The position numbers were made by a program, and so were the translations under genes. A DNA stretch of 64,000 nucleotides from Longimicrobiales bacterium (lineage in GTDB: Bacteria > Gemmatimonadota > Gemmatimonadetes > Longimicrobiales > Gaopeijiaceae): the NCBI GenBank assembly GCA_958296005.1, contig CATQHQ010000002.1:186001-250000 (forward strand), given 5' to 3'. Positions within the stretch are counted from its first letter, which is position 1; every line of letters starts with the position of its first letter. Positions 15,001 through 28,700 of this stretch are shown piece by piece. Under the pieces are notes generated by a model that searched no databases, was not told where the DNA came from, and saw only the letters and a list, made by a program, of their open reading frames with translations.

Positions 15001-18000
15001 CTGAACAGCGGAACGATCAACGACGCGCGCAGTGGGGGGGGGGCGGCGAGCCTCGGATTGGGGACGAATGCGATCGCCAACGACGGGGACCACAAGGTGG
15101 ACGGCAGCCAGGGGCCGCCGGGAGTGACGGGCGTGGCGATCGGCGCGCCGGTGGTGGGCGACACGTTCGAGCGTGGCGATACGATCGAGGTCACCGTGAC
15201 GTTCAACAAGGCGGTGGACGTGGGCGGCACGCCGCAACTGGCGCTGGGGATCGGCGCAGCGACGCAGCAGGCGTCCTACGTCTCGGGCACGGGCACGGCG
15301 TCGCTTGTGTTCCGGTACACGGTCGCCTCGGGCGATGTGGACAACGACGGGCTCAGCATCGCGGCGGACGCGCTGGGGTTGAACAGCGGGACGATCGATG
15401 TGGCGGGCGGGACGTTGGACGCGCTGCTGGGACTGGGCGCGAACGCGATTGAGAACAGCACTGGACACAAGGTGGCGGGCGGGACGTTGACGGCGGCGGC
15501 GGCGAGCGGCGCGGCGATAGCGAGCACTCCTTCGAGCGGCAGCACGTACGGGCTGGGCGAGACCATCGAGGTGGCGGTGACGTTCAACCGGGCGGTGACG
15601 GTGAACGGCGCGCCGCAGCTGGCGCTGGGGATCGGCACGGAGACGCGGCAGGCGTCCTACGCCTCCGGTTCGGGAACGGACAGCTTGACGTTCCGCTACG
15701 CGGTGCAGGCATCCGACAGGGACACGGACGGGCTCAGCGTCGGGGCGAGTGCGCTGACGCTGAACAGCGGGTCGATCAACGACGCTCGCGATGCGGCGGT
15801 TGCGGCGACCCTTGGGCTGGGCGCGAACGCGATCACGAACGACGGGGACCACAGGGTGGACGGCAGCCAGGGGCCGCCGGGCGTGACGGGCGTGGCGATC
15901 GGCGCACCGGTGGTGGGCGACACGTTCGAGCGGGGCGAGGCGATCGAGGTGACGGTGACGTTCAACAAGGCGGTGGATGTGGGCGGCACGCCGCAGCTGG
16001 CGCTGGGGATCGGCGCGGCGACGCAGCAGGCGTCCTACGTCTCGGGCACGGGCACGGCGTCGCTAGTGTTCCGCTACACGGTCGCCTCGGGCGACGCGGA
16101 CAACGACGGGCTCAGCATCGCGGCGAACGCGCTGTCGCTGAACAGCGGGACGATCGACGTGGCGGGCGGGACGTTGGACGCACTGCTGGGACTGGGCGCG
16201 AACGCGGTCGAGAACAGCGGGAGCCACAAGGTGGCGGGCGGGACGTTGACGGCGTCGGCGGTGAGCGGCGCGGCGATCGCGAGCACTCCTTCGAGCGGCA
16301 GCACGTACGGGCTGGGCGAGACCATCGAGGTGGCGGTGACGTTCACGCGGCCGGTGACGGTGAGTGGCCCGCCGCAGCTGGCGCTGGTGATCGGCACGGA
16401 GACGCGGCAGGCTTCATACGCCTCCGGTTCGGGGACGGACAGCCTGACGTTCCGCTACGCGGTGCAGGCATCCGACAACGACACGGATGGGCTCAGCGTC
16501 GGGGCGACCGCGCTGGGGCTGAACAGCGGAACGATCAACGACGCACGCAGTGGGGGGGGTGCGGCGAGCCTCGGACTGAGCACGAACGCGATCGCGAACG
16601 ACGGGGATCACAAGGTGGACGGCAGCCAAGGGCCGCCGGGGGTAACGGGGGTGGCGATCGGCGCGCCGGTGGTGGGTGACACGTTCGAGCGTGGCGATAC
16701 GATCGAGGTGACGGTGACGTTCAACAAGGCGGTGGATGTGGGCGGCACGCCGCAGCTGGCGCTGGTGATCGGCACGCAGACGCGGCAGGCGTCCTACGCC
16801 TCGGGCACGGGCACGGCGTCGCTGGTGTTCCGTTACACGGTGGTGTCGGGCGACGCGGACAGCGACGGGCTCAGCATTGCGGCGGACGCGCTGGGGTTGA
16901 ACAGCGGGACGATCGACGTGGCGGGCGGGACGACCGATGCGCTGCTGGGACTGGGCGCGAACGCGATCACCAACAGCTCCAGCCACAAGGTGGCGGGCGG
17001 GACGTTGACGGCGTCGGCGGTGAGCGGCGCGGCGATTACGAGCAGCCCGGCGAGCGGCAGCACGTACGGTCTGGGCGAGCAGATCGAGGTGCGGGTGACG
17101 TTCAACCGGGCGGTGACGGTGACGGGCACGCCGCAGCTGGCGCTGGGAGTCGGCACGGAGACGCGGCAGGCGTCCTACGCCTCGGGCTCGAGCACGGCGA
17201 CGGTCCTGGCGTTCCAGTACGCCGTGATGGCGACGGACAGCGACGCGAACGGGCTCAGCGTCGGGGCGACCGCGCTGACGCTGAACAGCGGAACGATCAA
17301 CGACGCTCGCAGTGGGGGGGGTGCGGCGAGCCTCGGACTGGGCACGAACGCGATCGTCAACGACGGGGACCACAAGGTGGACGGCAGCCAGGGGCCGCCG
17401 GGGGTGACGGGGGTGGCGATCGGCGCGCCGGTCGTGGGCGACACGTTCGAGCGGGGCGATACGATCGAGGTGACGGTGACGTTCAACAAGGCGGTGGACG
17501 TGGGCGGCACGCCGCAGCTGGCGCTGGGGATCGGCACGGCGACGCGGCAGGCGTCCTACGCCTCCGGGACGGGCACGGCGTCGCTGGTGTTCCGCTACAC
17601 GGTGGTGTCGGGCGACGCGGACACGGACGGGCTGAGCATCGGGGCGGACGCGCTGGGGCTGAACAGCGGGACGATCGACGTGGCGGGCGGGACGACCGAT
17701 GCTCTGCTGGGACTGGGCGCGAACGCGATTGAGAACAGCGGGAGCCACAAGGTGGCGGGCGGGACGTTCACGGCGGCGGCGGTGAGCGGCGCGTCGATCG
17801 CGAGCAGCCCGGCGAGCGGCAGCACGTACGGGCTGGGCGAGCGGATTGAGGTGCGGGTGACGTTCAACCGGGCGGTGACGGTGGGCGGCGCGCCGCAGCT
17901 GGCGCTGGTGATCGGCACGGAGACGCGGCAGGCGAGCTACGCCTCGAGCTCGAGCACGGCGACGGTCCTGGCGTTCCAGTACGCCGTGGTGGCGACGGAC

Positions 18001-21000
18001 AGCGACGCGAACGGGCTCAGCGTCGCGGCGGACGCGCTGGGACTGAACAGCGGAACGATCGACGACGCGCGCAGTGGGGGGGGTGCGGCGAGCCTCGGAC
18101 TGGGCACGAACGCGATCGCGAACGACGGGGACCACAAGGTGGACGGCAGCCTGGGGCCGCCGGGGGTGACGGGGGTGGCGATTGGCGCGCCGGTGGTGGG
18201 CGACACGTTCGAGCGGGGCGATACGATCGAGGCGACGGTGACGTTCAACAAGGCGGTGGACGTGGGCGGCACGCCGCAGCTGGCGCTGGGGATCGGCTCG
18301 GCGACGCGGCAGGCGTCCTACGCCTCCGGGACGGGCACGGCGTCGCTGGTGTTCCGGTACACGGTCGCCTCGGGCGACGTGGACAACGACGGGCTCAGCA
18401 TCGCGGCGGACGCGCTGGGGTTGAACAGCGGGACGATCGATGTGGCGGGCGGGACGTTGGACGCGCTGCTGGGACTGGGCGCGAACGCGATCGAGAACAG
18501 CACTGGACACAAGGTGGCGGGCGGGACGTTGACGGCGGCGGCGGTGAGCGGCGCGGCGATCGCGAGCAGCCCGGCGAGCGGCAGCACGTACGGGTTGAGC
18601 GAGCAGATCGAGGTGCGGGTGACGTTCAACCGGGCGGTGACGGTGAGCGGCGCGCCGCAGCTGGCGCTGGTGATCGGCACGGAGACGCGGCAGGCGAGCT
18701 ACGCCTCGAGCTCGAGCACGGCGACGGTCCTGGCGTTCCAGTACGCCGTGGTGGCGACGGACAGCGACGCGAACGGGCTCAGCGTCGCGGCGGACGCGCT
18801 GGGACTGAACAGCGGAACGATCAACGACGCTCGCAGTGGGGGGGGTGCGGTGAGCCTCGGACTGGGCACGAACGCGATCGCGAACGACGGGGACCACAAG
18901 GTGGACGGCAGCCAGGGGCCGCCGGGGGTGACGGGCGTGGCGATCGGCGCGCCGGTGGTGGGCGACACGTTCGAGCGTGGCGAGGCGATCGAGGTCACGG
19001 TGACGTTCAACAAGGCGGTGGACGTGGGCGGCACGCCGCAGCTGGCGCTGGGGATCGGCACGGCGACGCGGCAGGCGTCCTACGCCTCGGGCACGGGCAC
19101 GGCGTCGCTGGTGTTCCGCTACACGGTGGTGTCGGGCGACGCGGACACGGACGGGCTGAGCATCGGGGCGGACGCGCTGGGGTTGAACAGCGGGACGATC
19201 GACGTGGCGGGCGGGGCGACCGATGCGCTGCTAGGACTGGGCGCGAACGCGATTGAGAACAGCACTGGACACAAGGTGGCGGGCGGGACGTTCACGGCGG
19301 CGGCGGTGAACGGAGCGGCGATCGCGAGCAGCCCGGCGAGCGGCAGCACGTACGGTCTGGGCGAGCGGATCGAGGTGGCGGTGACGTTCACGCGGCCGGT
19401 GACGGTGAGCGGCGCGCCGCAGCTGGCGCTGGGGATCGGCACGGAGACGCGCCAAGCGAACTACGTCTCGGGCACGGGCACGGACAGCTTGACGTTCCGC
19501 TACGCCGTGATGGCGGCGGACAGGGACGCGGACGGGCTCAGCGTCGGGGCGACCGCGCTGGGACTGAACAGCGGGACGATCAACGACGCTCGCGCCGGGG
19601 CGACGGCGGCGAGCCTGGGACTGGGGACGAACGCGATCGCCAACGACGGGGACCACAAGGTGGACGGCAGCCAGGGGCCGCCGGGGGTGACGGGGGTGGC
19701 GATCGGCGCGCCGGTGGTGGGCGACACGTTCGAGCGTGGCGAGGCGATCGAGGTCACGGTGACGTTCAACAAGGCGGTGGACGTGGGCGGCACGCCGCAG
19801 CTGGCGCTGGGGATCGGCTCGGCGACGCGGCAGGCGTCCTACGCCTCCGGGACGGGCACGGCGTCGCTGGTGTTCCGGTACACGGTCGCCTCGGGCGACG
19901 TGGACAACGACGGGCTCAGCATCGCGGCGGACGCGCTGGGGTTGAACAGCGGGACGATCGATGTGGCGGGCGGGACGTTGGACGCATTGCTGGGCCTAGG
20001 CGCGAACGCGATTGAGAACAGCGGGAGCCACAAGGTGGCGGGCGGGACGTTCACGGCGTCGGCGGTGAGCGGAGCGGCGATTACGAGCAGCCCGGCGAGC
20101 GGCAGCACGTACGGTCTGGGCGAGCAGATTGAGGTGCAGCTGACGTTCACGCGGCCCGTGACCGTGAGCGGCACGCCGCAGCTGGCACTGGGGATCGGCA
20201 CGCAGACGCGCCAGGCGTCCTACGCCTCAAGCACGGCGACGACCCTGACGTTCCACTACACGGTGCAGGCGTCGGACAGCGACAGCGACGGGCTCAGCGT
20301 CGGAACGACCGCACTGGGGCTGAACAGCGGCACGATCAACGATGCTCGCGGCGGGACGACGGCGGCGAGCCTGGGGCTGGGGACGAACGCGATCACGAAC
20401 AGCTCGGGCCACAGGGTGGACGGCAGCCAGGGGCCGCCGGGGGTGACGGGCGTGGTAATCGGCTCGCCGACGGTGGGCGACACGTTCGAGCGTGGCGATA
20501 CGATCGAGGCGACGGTGACGTTCAACAAGGCGGTGGACGTGGGCGGCACGCCGCAGCTGGCGCTGGGGATCGGCACGCAGACGCGGCAGGCGTCCTACGC
20601 CTCGGGCACGGGCACGGCGTCGCTTGTGTTCCGCTACGTGGTGGTGCAGGCGGACGCGGACACGGACGGACTCAGCATCGGGGCGAACGCGTTGGGGTTG
20701 AACAGCGGGACGATCGACGTGGCGGGCGGGACGACCGATGCGCTGCTGGGACTGGGCGCGAACGCGATCGAGAACAGCGGGAGCCACAAGGTGGCGGGCG
20801 GGACGTTCACGGCGTCGGCGGTGAGCGGCGCGGCGATCGCGAGCAGCCCGGCGAGCGGCAGCACGTACGGGTTGAGCGAGCGGATCGAGGTGCAGCTGAC
20901 GTTCAACCGGGCGGTGACGGTGACGGGCACGCCGCAGCTGGCGCTGGGGATCGGCACGGCGACGCGGCAGGCTTCCTACGCCTCGAGCCCGAGCACGGCG

Positions 21001-24000
21001 ACGGTCCTGGTCTTCCGCTACACGGTGCAGGCGGCGGACAGCGACGCGGACGGAATCAGCGTCGGGGCGACCGCGCTGGGGCTGAACAGCGGAACGATCA
21101 ACGACGCGCGCGACGGGGCGACGACGGCGAGCCTCGGACTGGGCACGAACGCGATCGCCAACGACGGGAATCACAGGGTGGACGGTGCCCAGGGGCCGCC
21201 GGGGGTGACGGGCGTGGCGATCGGCTCGCCGGTCGTGGGCGACACGTTCGAGCGTGGCGATCGGATCGAAGTCACCGTGACGTTCAACAAGGCGGTGGAC
21301 GTGGGCGGCACGCCGCAGCTGGCGCTGGGGATCGGTTCGCAGACGCGGCAGGCGTCCTACGCCTCGGGCACGGGCACGGCGTCGCTGGTGTTCCGCTACA
21401 CGGTGGTGTCGGGCGACGCGGACACGGACGGGCTCAGCGTCGGGGCGAACGCGCTGGGGCTGAACAGCGGGACGATCGACGTGGCAGGCGGGACGACCGA
21501 TGCGCTGCTGGGCCTAGGCGCGAACGCGATTGAGAACAGCGGGAGCCACAAGGTGGCGGGCGGGACGTTCACGGCGGCGGCGGTGAGCGGCGCGGCGATC
21601 GCGAGCAGCCCGGGGAGCGGCAGCACGTACGGTCTGGGCGAGCAGATCGAGGTGCGGGTGACGTTCAACCGGGCGGTGACGGTGAGCGGCGCGCCGCAGC
21701 TGGCGCTGGTGATCGGCACGGCGACGCGGCAGGCGTCCTACGCCTCGAGCACGGCGACGGTGCTGGTCTTCCGCTACACGGTGCAGGCGGCGGACAGCGA
21801 CGCGGACGGGCTCAGCGTCGCGGCGACCGCGCTGGGACTGAACAGCGGGACGATCAACGACGCTCGCAGTGGGGGGGGTGCGGCGAGCCTCGGACTGGGC
21901 ACGAACGCGATCACCAACGACGGCGATCACAGGGTGGACGGCAGCCAGGGGCCGCCGGGGGTGACGGGGGTGGCGATCGGCGCGCCGGTGGTGGGCGACA
22001 CGTTCGAGCGTGGCGAGGCGATCGAGGTGACGGTGACGTTCAACAAGGCGGTGGACGTGAGCGGCACGCCACAGCTGGCGCTCGGGATCGGCTCGGCGAC
22101 GCAGCAGGCGTCCTACGCCTCGGGCACGGGCACGGCGTCGCTTGTGTTCCGCTACACGGTCGCCTCGGGCGACGCGGACAACGACGGGCTCAGCATCGGG
22201 GCGGACGCGCTGGGGTTGAACAGCGGGACGATCGACGTGGCGGGTGGGACGACCGATGCGCTGCTGGGGCTGGGTGCGAACGCGATTGAGAACAGCGGGA
22301 GCCACAAGGTGGCGGGCGGGACGTTCACGGCGGCGGCGGTGAACGGAGCGGCGATCGAGAGCAGCCCGGCGAGCGGCAGCACGTACGGGTTGAGCGAGCG
22401 GATCGAGGTGGCGGTGACGTTCACGCGGCCGGTGACGGTGAGCGGCGCGCCGCAGCTGGCGCTCGGGATTGGCACGGAGACGCGCCAAGCGAACTACGTC
22501 TCGGGCACGGGCACGGATAGCTTGACGTTCCGCTACGCCGTGATGGCGGCGGACAGCGACGCGGACGGGCTCAGCGTCGGGGCGAGTGCGCTGACGCTGA
22601 ACAGCGGGTCGATCAACGACGCGCGCGCCGGGGCGACGGCGGCGAGCCTCGGACTGGGCACGAACGCGATCGCCAACGACGGGGACCACAAGGTGGACGG
22701 CAGCCAGGGGCCGCCGGGGGTGACGGGGGTGGCGATCGGCGCGCCGGTGGTGGGCGACACGTTCGAGCGTGGCGAGGCGATCGAGGTGACGGTGACGTTC
22801 AACAAGGCGGTGGACGTGAGCGGCACGCCGCAGCTGGCGCTGGGGATCGGCACGCAGACGCGGCAGGCGTCCTACGCCTCGGGCACGGGCACGGCGTCGC
22901 TGGTGTTCCGCTACACGGTTGCCTCGGGCGACGCGGACAGCGACGGGCTCAGCATCGCGGCGGACGCGTTGGGGCTGAACAGCGGGACGATCGATGTGGC
23001 GGGCGGAGCGTTGGACGCACTGCTGGGCCTAGGCGCGAACGCGATTGAGAACAGCGGGAGCCACAAGGTGGCGGGCGGAACGTTCACGGCGTCGGCAGTG
23101 AGTGGCGCGGCGATTACGAGCAGCCCTTCGAGCGGCAGCACGTACGGTCTGGGCGAGCAGATCGAGGTGCAGCTGACGTTCACGCGGCCCGTGACCGTGA
23201 GCGGCACGCCGCAGCTGGCACTGGGGATCGGCACGCAGACGCGCCAGGCGTCCTACGCCTCAAGCACGGCGACGACCCTGACGTTCCACTACACGGTGCA
23301 GGCGTCGGACAGCGACAGCGACGGGCTCAGCGTCGGAGCGAGTGCGCTGGGACTGAACAGCGGCACGATCAACGATGCTCGCGCCGGGACGCCGGCGGCG
23401 AGCCTGGGGCTGGGGACCAACGCGATCACGAACAGCTCGGGCCACAGGGTGGACGGCAGCCAGGGGCCGCCGGGGGTGACGGGCGTGGCGATCGGCTCGC
23501 CAGTCGTGGGCAGCACGTTCGAGCGTGGCGATACGATCGAGGCCACGGTGACGTTCAACAAGGCGGTGGACGTGAGCGGCACGCCGCAGCTGGCGCTTGG
23601 GATCGGCACGGCGACGCGGCAGGCGTCCTACGCCTCTGGCACGGGCACGGCGTCGCTGGTGTTCCGTTACACGGTTGCCTCGGGCGACGCGGACAGCGAC
23701 GGGCTTAGCATCGGGGCGGACGCGCTGGGGTTGAACAGCGGGACGATCGACGTGGCGGGTGGGACGACCGATGCGCTGCTGGGACTGGGCGCGAACGCGA
23801 TCGAGAACAGCGCGAGCCACAAGGTGGCGGGCGGGACGTTCACGGCGTCGGCGGTAAGCGACGCGGCGATAGCGAGCACTCCGGCGAGCGGCAGCACGTA
23901 CGGTCTGAGCGAGCAGATCGAGGTGCAGCTGACGTTCAACCGGGCGGTGACGGTGACGGGCACGCCGCAGCTGGCGCTGGGAGTCGGCACGGCGACGCGG

Positions 24001-25790
24001 CAGGCATCCTACGCCTCGAGCCCGAGCACGGCGACGGTGCTGGTCTTCCGGTACACGGTGCAGGCGGCGGACAGCGACGCGGACGGGATCAGCGTCGGGG
24101 CGACCGCGCTGGGGCTGAACAGCGGCACGATCAACGATGCGCGCGACGGGACGACGGCGGCGAGCCTCGGACTGGGCACGAACGCGATCGCCAACGACGG
24201 GAATCACAGGGTGGACGGTGCCCAGGGGCCGCCAGGGGTGACGGGCGTGGCGATCGGCTCGCCGGTCGTGGGCGACACGTTCGAGCGTGGCGAGGCGATC
24301 GAAGTCACGGTGACGTTCAACAAGGCGGTGGACGTGAGCGGCACGCCGCAGCTGGCGCTGGGGATCGGCTCGGCGACTCACCAGGCGTCCTACGCCTCGG
24401 GCACGGGCACGGCGTCGCTGGTCTTCGAGTACACGGTCGCCTCGGGCGACGCGGACAACGACGGGCTCAGCATCGGGGCGAACGCGCTGTCGCTGAACAG
24501 CGGGTCGATCGATGTGGCCGGCGGGACGCTGGACGCGCTGCTGGATCTAGGCGCGAACGCGATCGCCAACAGCTCCAGCCACAAGGTGGCGGGCGGGACG
24601 TTGACGGCCGCGGCGGTAAGCGCAGCTGCGATCGCGAGCACTCCGGCGAGCGGCAACACGTATGTGCGGGGCGAGCAGATCGAGGTAGCGGTGACGTTCA
24701 ACCGTCCGGTGACGGTGACGGGCACGCCGCAGCTGGCGCTGGGGATCGGCACGGCGACGCGCCAAGCGAACTACGCTTCGGGCACGGGGACGGCCAGCCT
24801 GACGTTCCGGTACACTGTGGTGGCGGCCGACAGCGACAGCGACGGGCTCAGCGTCGGGACGAGTGCGCTGACGCTGAACACCGGCGCCATCAACGACGCT
24901 CGCGACGCGACGGTGGCGGCGAGCCTGGGGCTGGGCACGAACGCGATCACCAACAGCGCGAGCCACAAGGTGGACGGCTCGATTGCGGCGGCCTCGGTGG
25001 ACGGCGTGTTGTTGTCGAGCCTGCCGGCGAGCGGCGACACGTACGGGCTGGCCGAGCTGATCGAGGTGCGGGTGATGTTCGACCGAGCGGTGGTGGTGAC
25101 GGGCACGCCGCAGCTGGCGCTGGGGATCGGCTCGGCGACGCGCCAAGCTTCCTACGACTCGGGGACGGGCACGGCCAGCCTGACGTTCGCCTACGCCGTG
25201 CAGCCTGCGGACGAGGACACCGACGGGATCAGCGTCGGGCCCGGTGCGCTGGGACTGAACGGCGGCACGATCATCAACGCCCTGGACGGCGTGCGGCCGG
25301 CGACGCTGGCCTTGGGCGCCCACACGATCTCGAACGACGCGCTCCACAAGGTGGACGGCACAGTGGAGACGGCACCGGCGGTGGCGGGGGTATCGGTGGC
25401 CAGCTCGCCGGGCGCGAGCGGCGCGTACGGGCCGGGGAGCGTGATCGTGGTGCACGTGGAGTTCGACCGGGCGGTGACGGTGACGGGCGAGCCGCGGTTG
25501 GCGTTGATGATCGGCCAGGAGCGGCGGTGGGCGGCGTACGCTTCGGGGAGCGGGACGGCGACGCGCCAGGCTTTCTACGCCTACGCCTTGAGCCCGAGCA
25601 CGGCGACGGTCTTGGTCTTCCGGTACACGGTGCAGGCGCGGGACGTGGACCCCGACGGGTTCAGCGTGCCGGAGGACGCGTTGGATCTGAACGGTGGGCA
25701 GATCGTGATCGCGGGGGGCTCGGCGGGAGCGGAGCTGGATCTGGGGAGCCACGCGCTGTCGGACCTTGACGGGCAGGAGGTGAGCGGCGG
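1..25790 (+). repeat. Tandem array of ~380-bp Ig-like units; homogenised ~760-bp super-repeats from ~4450 to ~24600
   Basis: Two alternating unit types form a super-repeat. Type A carries VVGDTFERG and TFNKAVDV, and ends in IENSGSHKVAGGT. Type B carries SGSTYGL and TFTRPVTV or TFNRAVTV, and ends in NDGDHKVDG. The landmark GPPGVTGV or a close variant recurs 27 times, near 4463, 5226, 5985, 6748, 7508 and so on to 24223, with spacings of ~753-763 bp. Long stretches are identical at nucleotide level between copies. Units at ~1780-4440 and beyond ~24,600 are clearly more diverged, with different loops and lengths. The array stays in frame throughout. Confidence 0.95.
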
Positions 25791-28700
25791 GGGCGGGACG
25801 GACCCGTACTTCGGCGTGTCGAAGTACGAGTTCGAGCTGACGGAGGACGTGGCGGGACCGTTGGTGGTGGGGACGGTGGGGGCGACGGATCCGCACGGCG
25901 ACGGGTTGACGTACGTGCTGGGCGATGGAAGCGAGGGGCTGTTCGAGCTGGACGCTTCGAGCGGCGATCTGACGTACGTGGGGACGGGCGAGGACGCGGA
26001 GCGGCGTTCGGAGTACCTGATGGAGGTGCGGGCGGAGACGAGCGACGGTCGGGTCGGGACGGCGCTGGCGAGCGTGAAGGTGCTGAACGTGAACGACGCG
26101 CCCGTGTTCGTGGCCGAGGAGTTCGCGTTCGAGCTGGCGGAGAATGCGGCGGGTCCGGTGGTGCTGGGGGTGGCGGAGGCGGTTGACCTGGACGAGGGCG
26201 ACACGCTGACGTACCGGATGGAGGCGGGCGACGCGGCACGGTTCGAGGTGGACGCGGCGACGGGCGAGGTGCGGTACGTGGGCGGGGGCGAGGACTACGA
26301 GGGTGGCGGGCCGAGGTCGTGGGAGCTGGAGGTGAGCGCGACGGACTTGGCGGGACTGAGGGTCGGGGCCGAGGTGGCGGTGGCGCTGACGAACGTGAAC
26401 GAGGCGCCGACGTTCGCCGACGTTGCGTACGCGTTCGAGCTGGCGGAGAACGAAGTCGGACCGGTGGTGCTGGGGAAGGTGAGGGCGACGGACCCGGACG
26501 CGGGGGACCGGCTGACGTACAGCTTGGCGGAGGGCGACGCGGCGCGGTTCGAGGTGGACGCGGCCAGCGGCGAGGTGCGGTACGTGGGCGGGGGCGAGGA
26601 CGCGGAAACGGGTCCGGCGAGCTGGGAGCTGGTGGTGAGGGCGACGGACGGCGGCGGGATCGAGGTGGAGGCGAGAGCGACGGTGTCGCTGCTGGACGTG
26701 AACGAGGGTCCGCGGTTTGGGGAGCCGAGCTACGAGTACGAGATCGAGGAGAACGCGCCCGGGCCGATCGACCTGGGCGTGGTAGGCGCGGCGGACCCGG
26801 ACCGGGCGGACACGTTGACGTACAGCCTAGCGGGCGAGGACGCGGAGCGGTTCGAGGTGGACGGGACGACGGGCGAGGTGCGGTACGTGGGGAGCGGCGA
26901 GGATGCGGAGACTGGCCCGGCGGGCTGGGAGTTCGAGGTGGTGGTCGCGGACCAGGGCGGGCTGACGGACCGAGCGCCGGTGACGGTGGTGCTGTTGGAC
27001 GTGAACGAGGCGCCGACGTTCGCCGACTCGGCGTATGCGTTCGAGCTGGCGGAGAATGTGCGCGGGCCGCGGGACCTGGGGCGCGTGGAGGCGACGGACG
27101 TGGACGCGGGCGACGTGCTGACGTACGGCCTGGCGAGCGGCGACGCGGCGCGGTTCGAGGTGGACGGGACGAGCGGCGAGGTGCGGTACGTGGGCGGGGG
27201 CGAGAACTACGAGGACGGGCCGCCGCGGTACGCGCTGGTGGTGCGGGTGGTGGACGCGGGCGGACTGGCGGACGAGGCGGGCGTGGTGGTGACGGTCCTG
27301 GACGTGAACGAGGGTCCTGAGGCGGTGGGCGGGATCGCACCGAAGGTGCTGGAGGCGTACGGCGCGGCGGCGGAAGAGGAGCTGGGACCGTACTTCCGGG
27401 ACCCGGACGGCGACGCTTTGAGCTACGCGGCGGAGTCGTCGGCGCCGGGGGTGGCGCTGGCGGCGGTGACGGAGGCGGGGAGGCTGTCGATCGCGCCGCA
27501 GGCGATCGGCGTGGCGACGGTGACGGTGCGGGCGACGGACCCGGGCGGACTGGAGGCAATGCAGCAGGTGCAGGTGACGGTGGAGGCGTCGACGTCGGAG
27601 CGGGAGCGGGCGCTGAAGCTGGCGCTGACGGCGTTCGGGCGGTCGGTGGGCGCGGAGACGGTCGATGCGATCGGCGGGCGGCTGGGCGTCGAGTCGTCGA
27701 GTGCGCTGGGTCGCTCGCACGTCCGGCTGGGCGGTCGCTCGGTGGGCTGTGGCGAGTTCGGCGGCGGCGGCGGCGAGGCGTGCGGCTTGGCGACGCTGGC
27801 GCGTGGCGCGAGCGGCCTGCTGGGCGCGCGGCTCTCGATCCCCACCGCCGCCCTCGTCGGGCCCGGCACCGGCTCCGGCGCGACGATCGACGCGGCGACG
27901 CTGCTGTTCGGCGGCGGTGGGGAGCAGGGCAAGGGCGGGTTCGGCGGCGGCGGCACGTACCAAGGCCAGCAGGAAAGCGCGGCCAAGGTTGAGCCCGGCG
28001 GCCTGGAGTTCGACCCGCTGTCCCGTCGCAACCTGCTCTCCCAGAGCTCGTTCCAGCTGTCGTTCGGCGGCGGCGCGGCCTCGTTCGGTAGCGACGCGGA
28101 CAGCCTCGACACCGCCCCGCCGCAGGCCGCGTCCCGCGCCGGCTGGACGCTGTGGGGCCAGGCCAGCGCGGGCGAGTTCGAGGGCGTCCCCGACGACGGG
28201 TTCTCGCTCGAAGGCCGGACGCGCTCGGCGTACGCCGGGCTCGACTACCGGTTCGGCTCGGGCCTGCTGCTGGGCTTGGCCGGGTCGCGCAGCGGGATGG
28301 AGTCCGACTTCGAGAGCGGGATCAACGGCGCGGGATCGGTGGACGCCCGCCTGACCAGCCTCTACCCCTACCTCCACTGGTCGCCCCGCGAGGGCTTGGG
28401 GCTGTGGGGCACGGCCGGAGCGGGCCGCGGCAGCGCCGACTTCGAGGAGCTGGCCGGCGGCCGGTTCAGCACCGACCTGGATATGCGCATGGGCGCGCTG
28501 GGCGCACGCCAGGAGCTGGTCGGCGCGCTGGCGCTGAAGGCCGACGCGTTCTCGGTGCGCATCCAGTCCGCCGACGCGACGGATCTGGCGGGAGTGACGG
28601 CCAACGCGCAGCGGGTGCGGCTGGCACCGGAGCTGAGCGGCCAGTGGGCGGTGGGCGGCGCATCGCTCCGCACGCGCCTCGAGCTGGGCGGTCGGCTGGA

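Noticed and set aside
3652..15852. Very long minus-strand frames (about 1,150-1,200 codons, for example 12262-15852, 8584-12051, 3652-7107) antisense to the repeat array
   Set aside because: They mirror the repeat period and are made almost only of Arg, His, Pro, Ala and Val with no domain. They follow from GC-rich codon bias of the real gene, which shows beta-sandwich and barrel structure.
1..25790. Regularly spaced repeats considered as a CRISPR array or satellite DNA
   Set aside because: The period is ~380/760 bp, and the whole array is one coding frame with conserved protein motifs and no short palindromic repeats.
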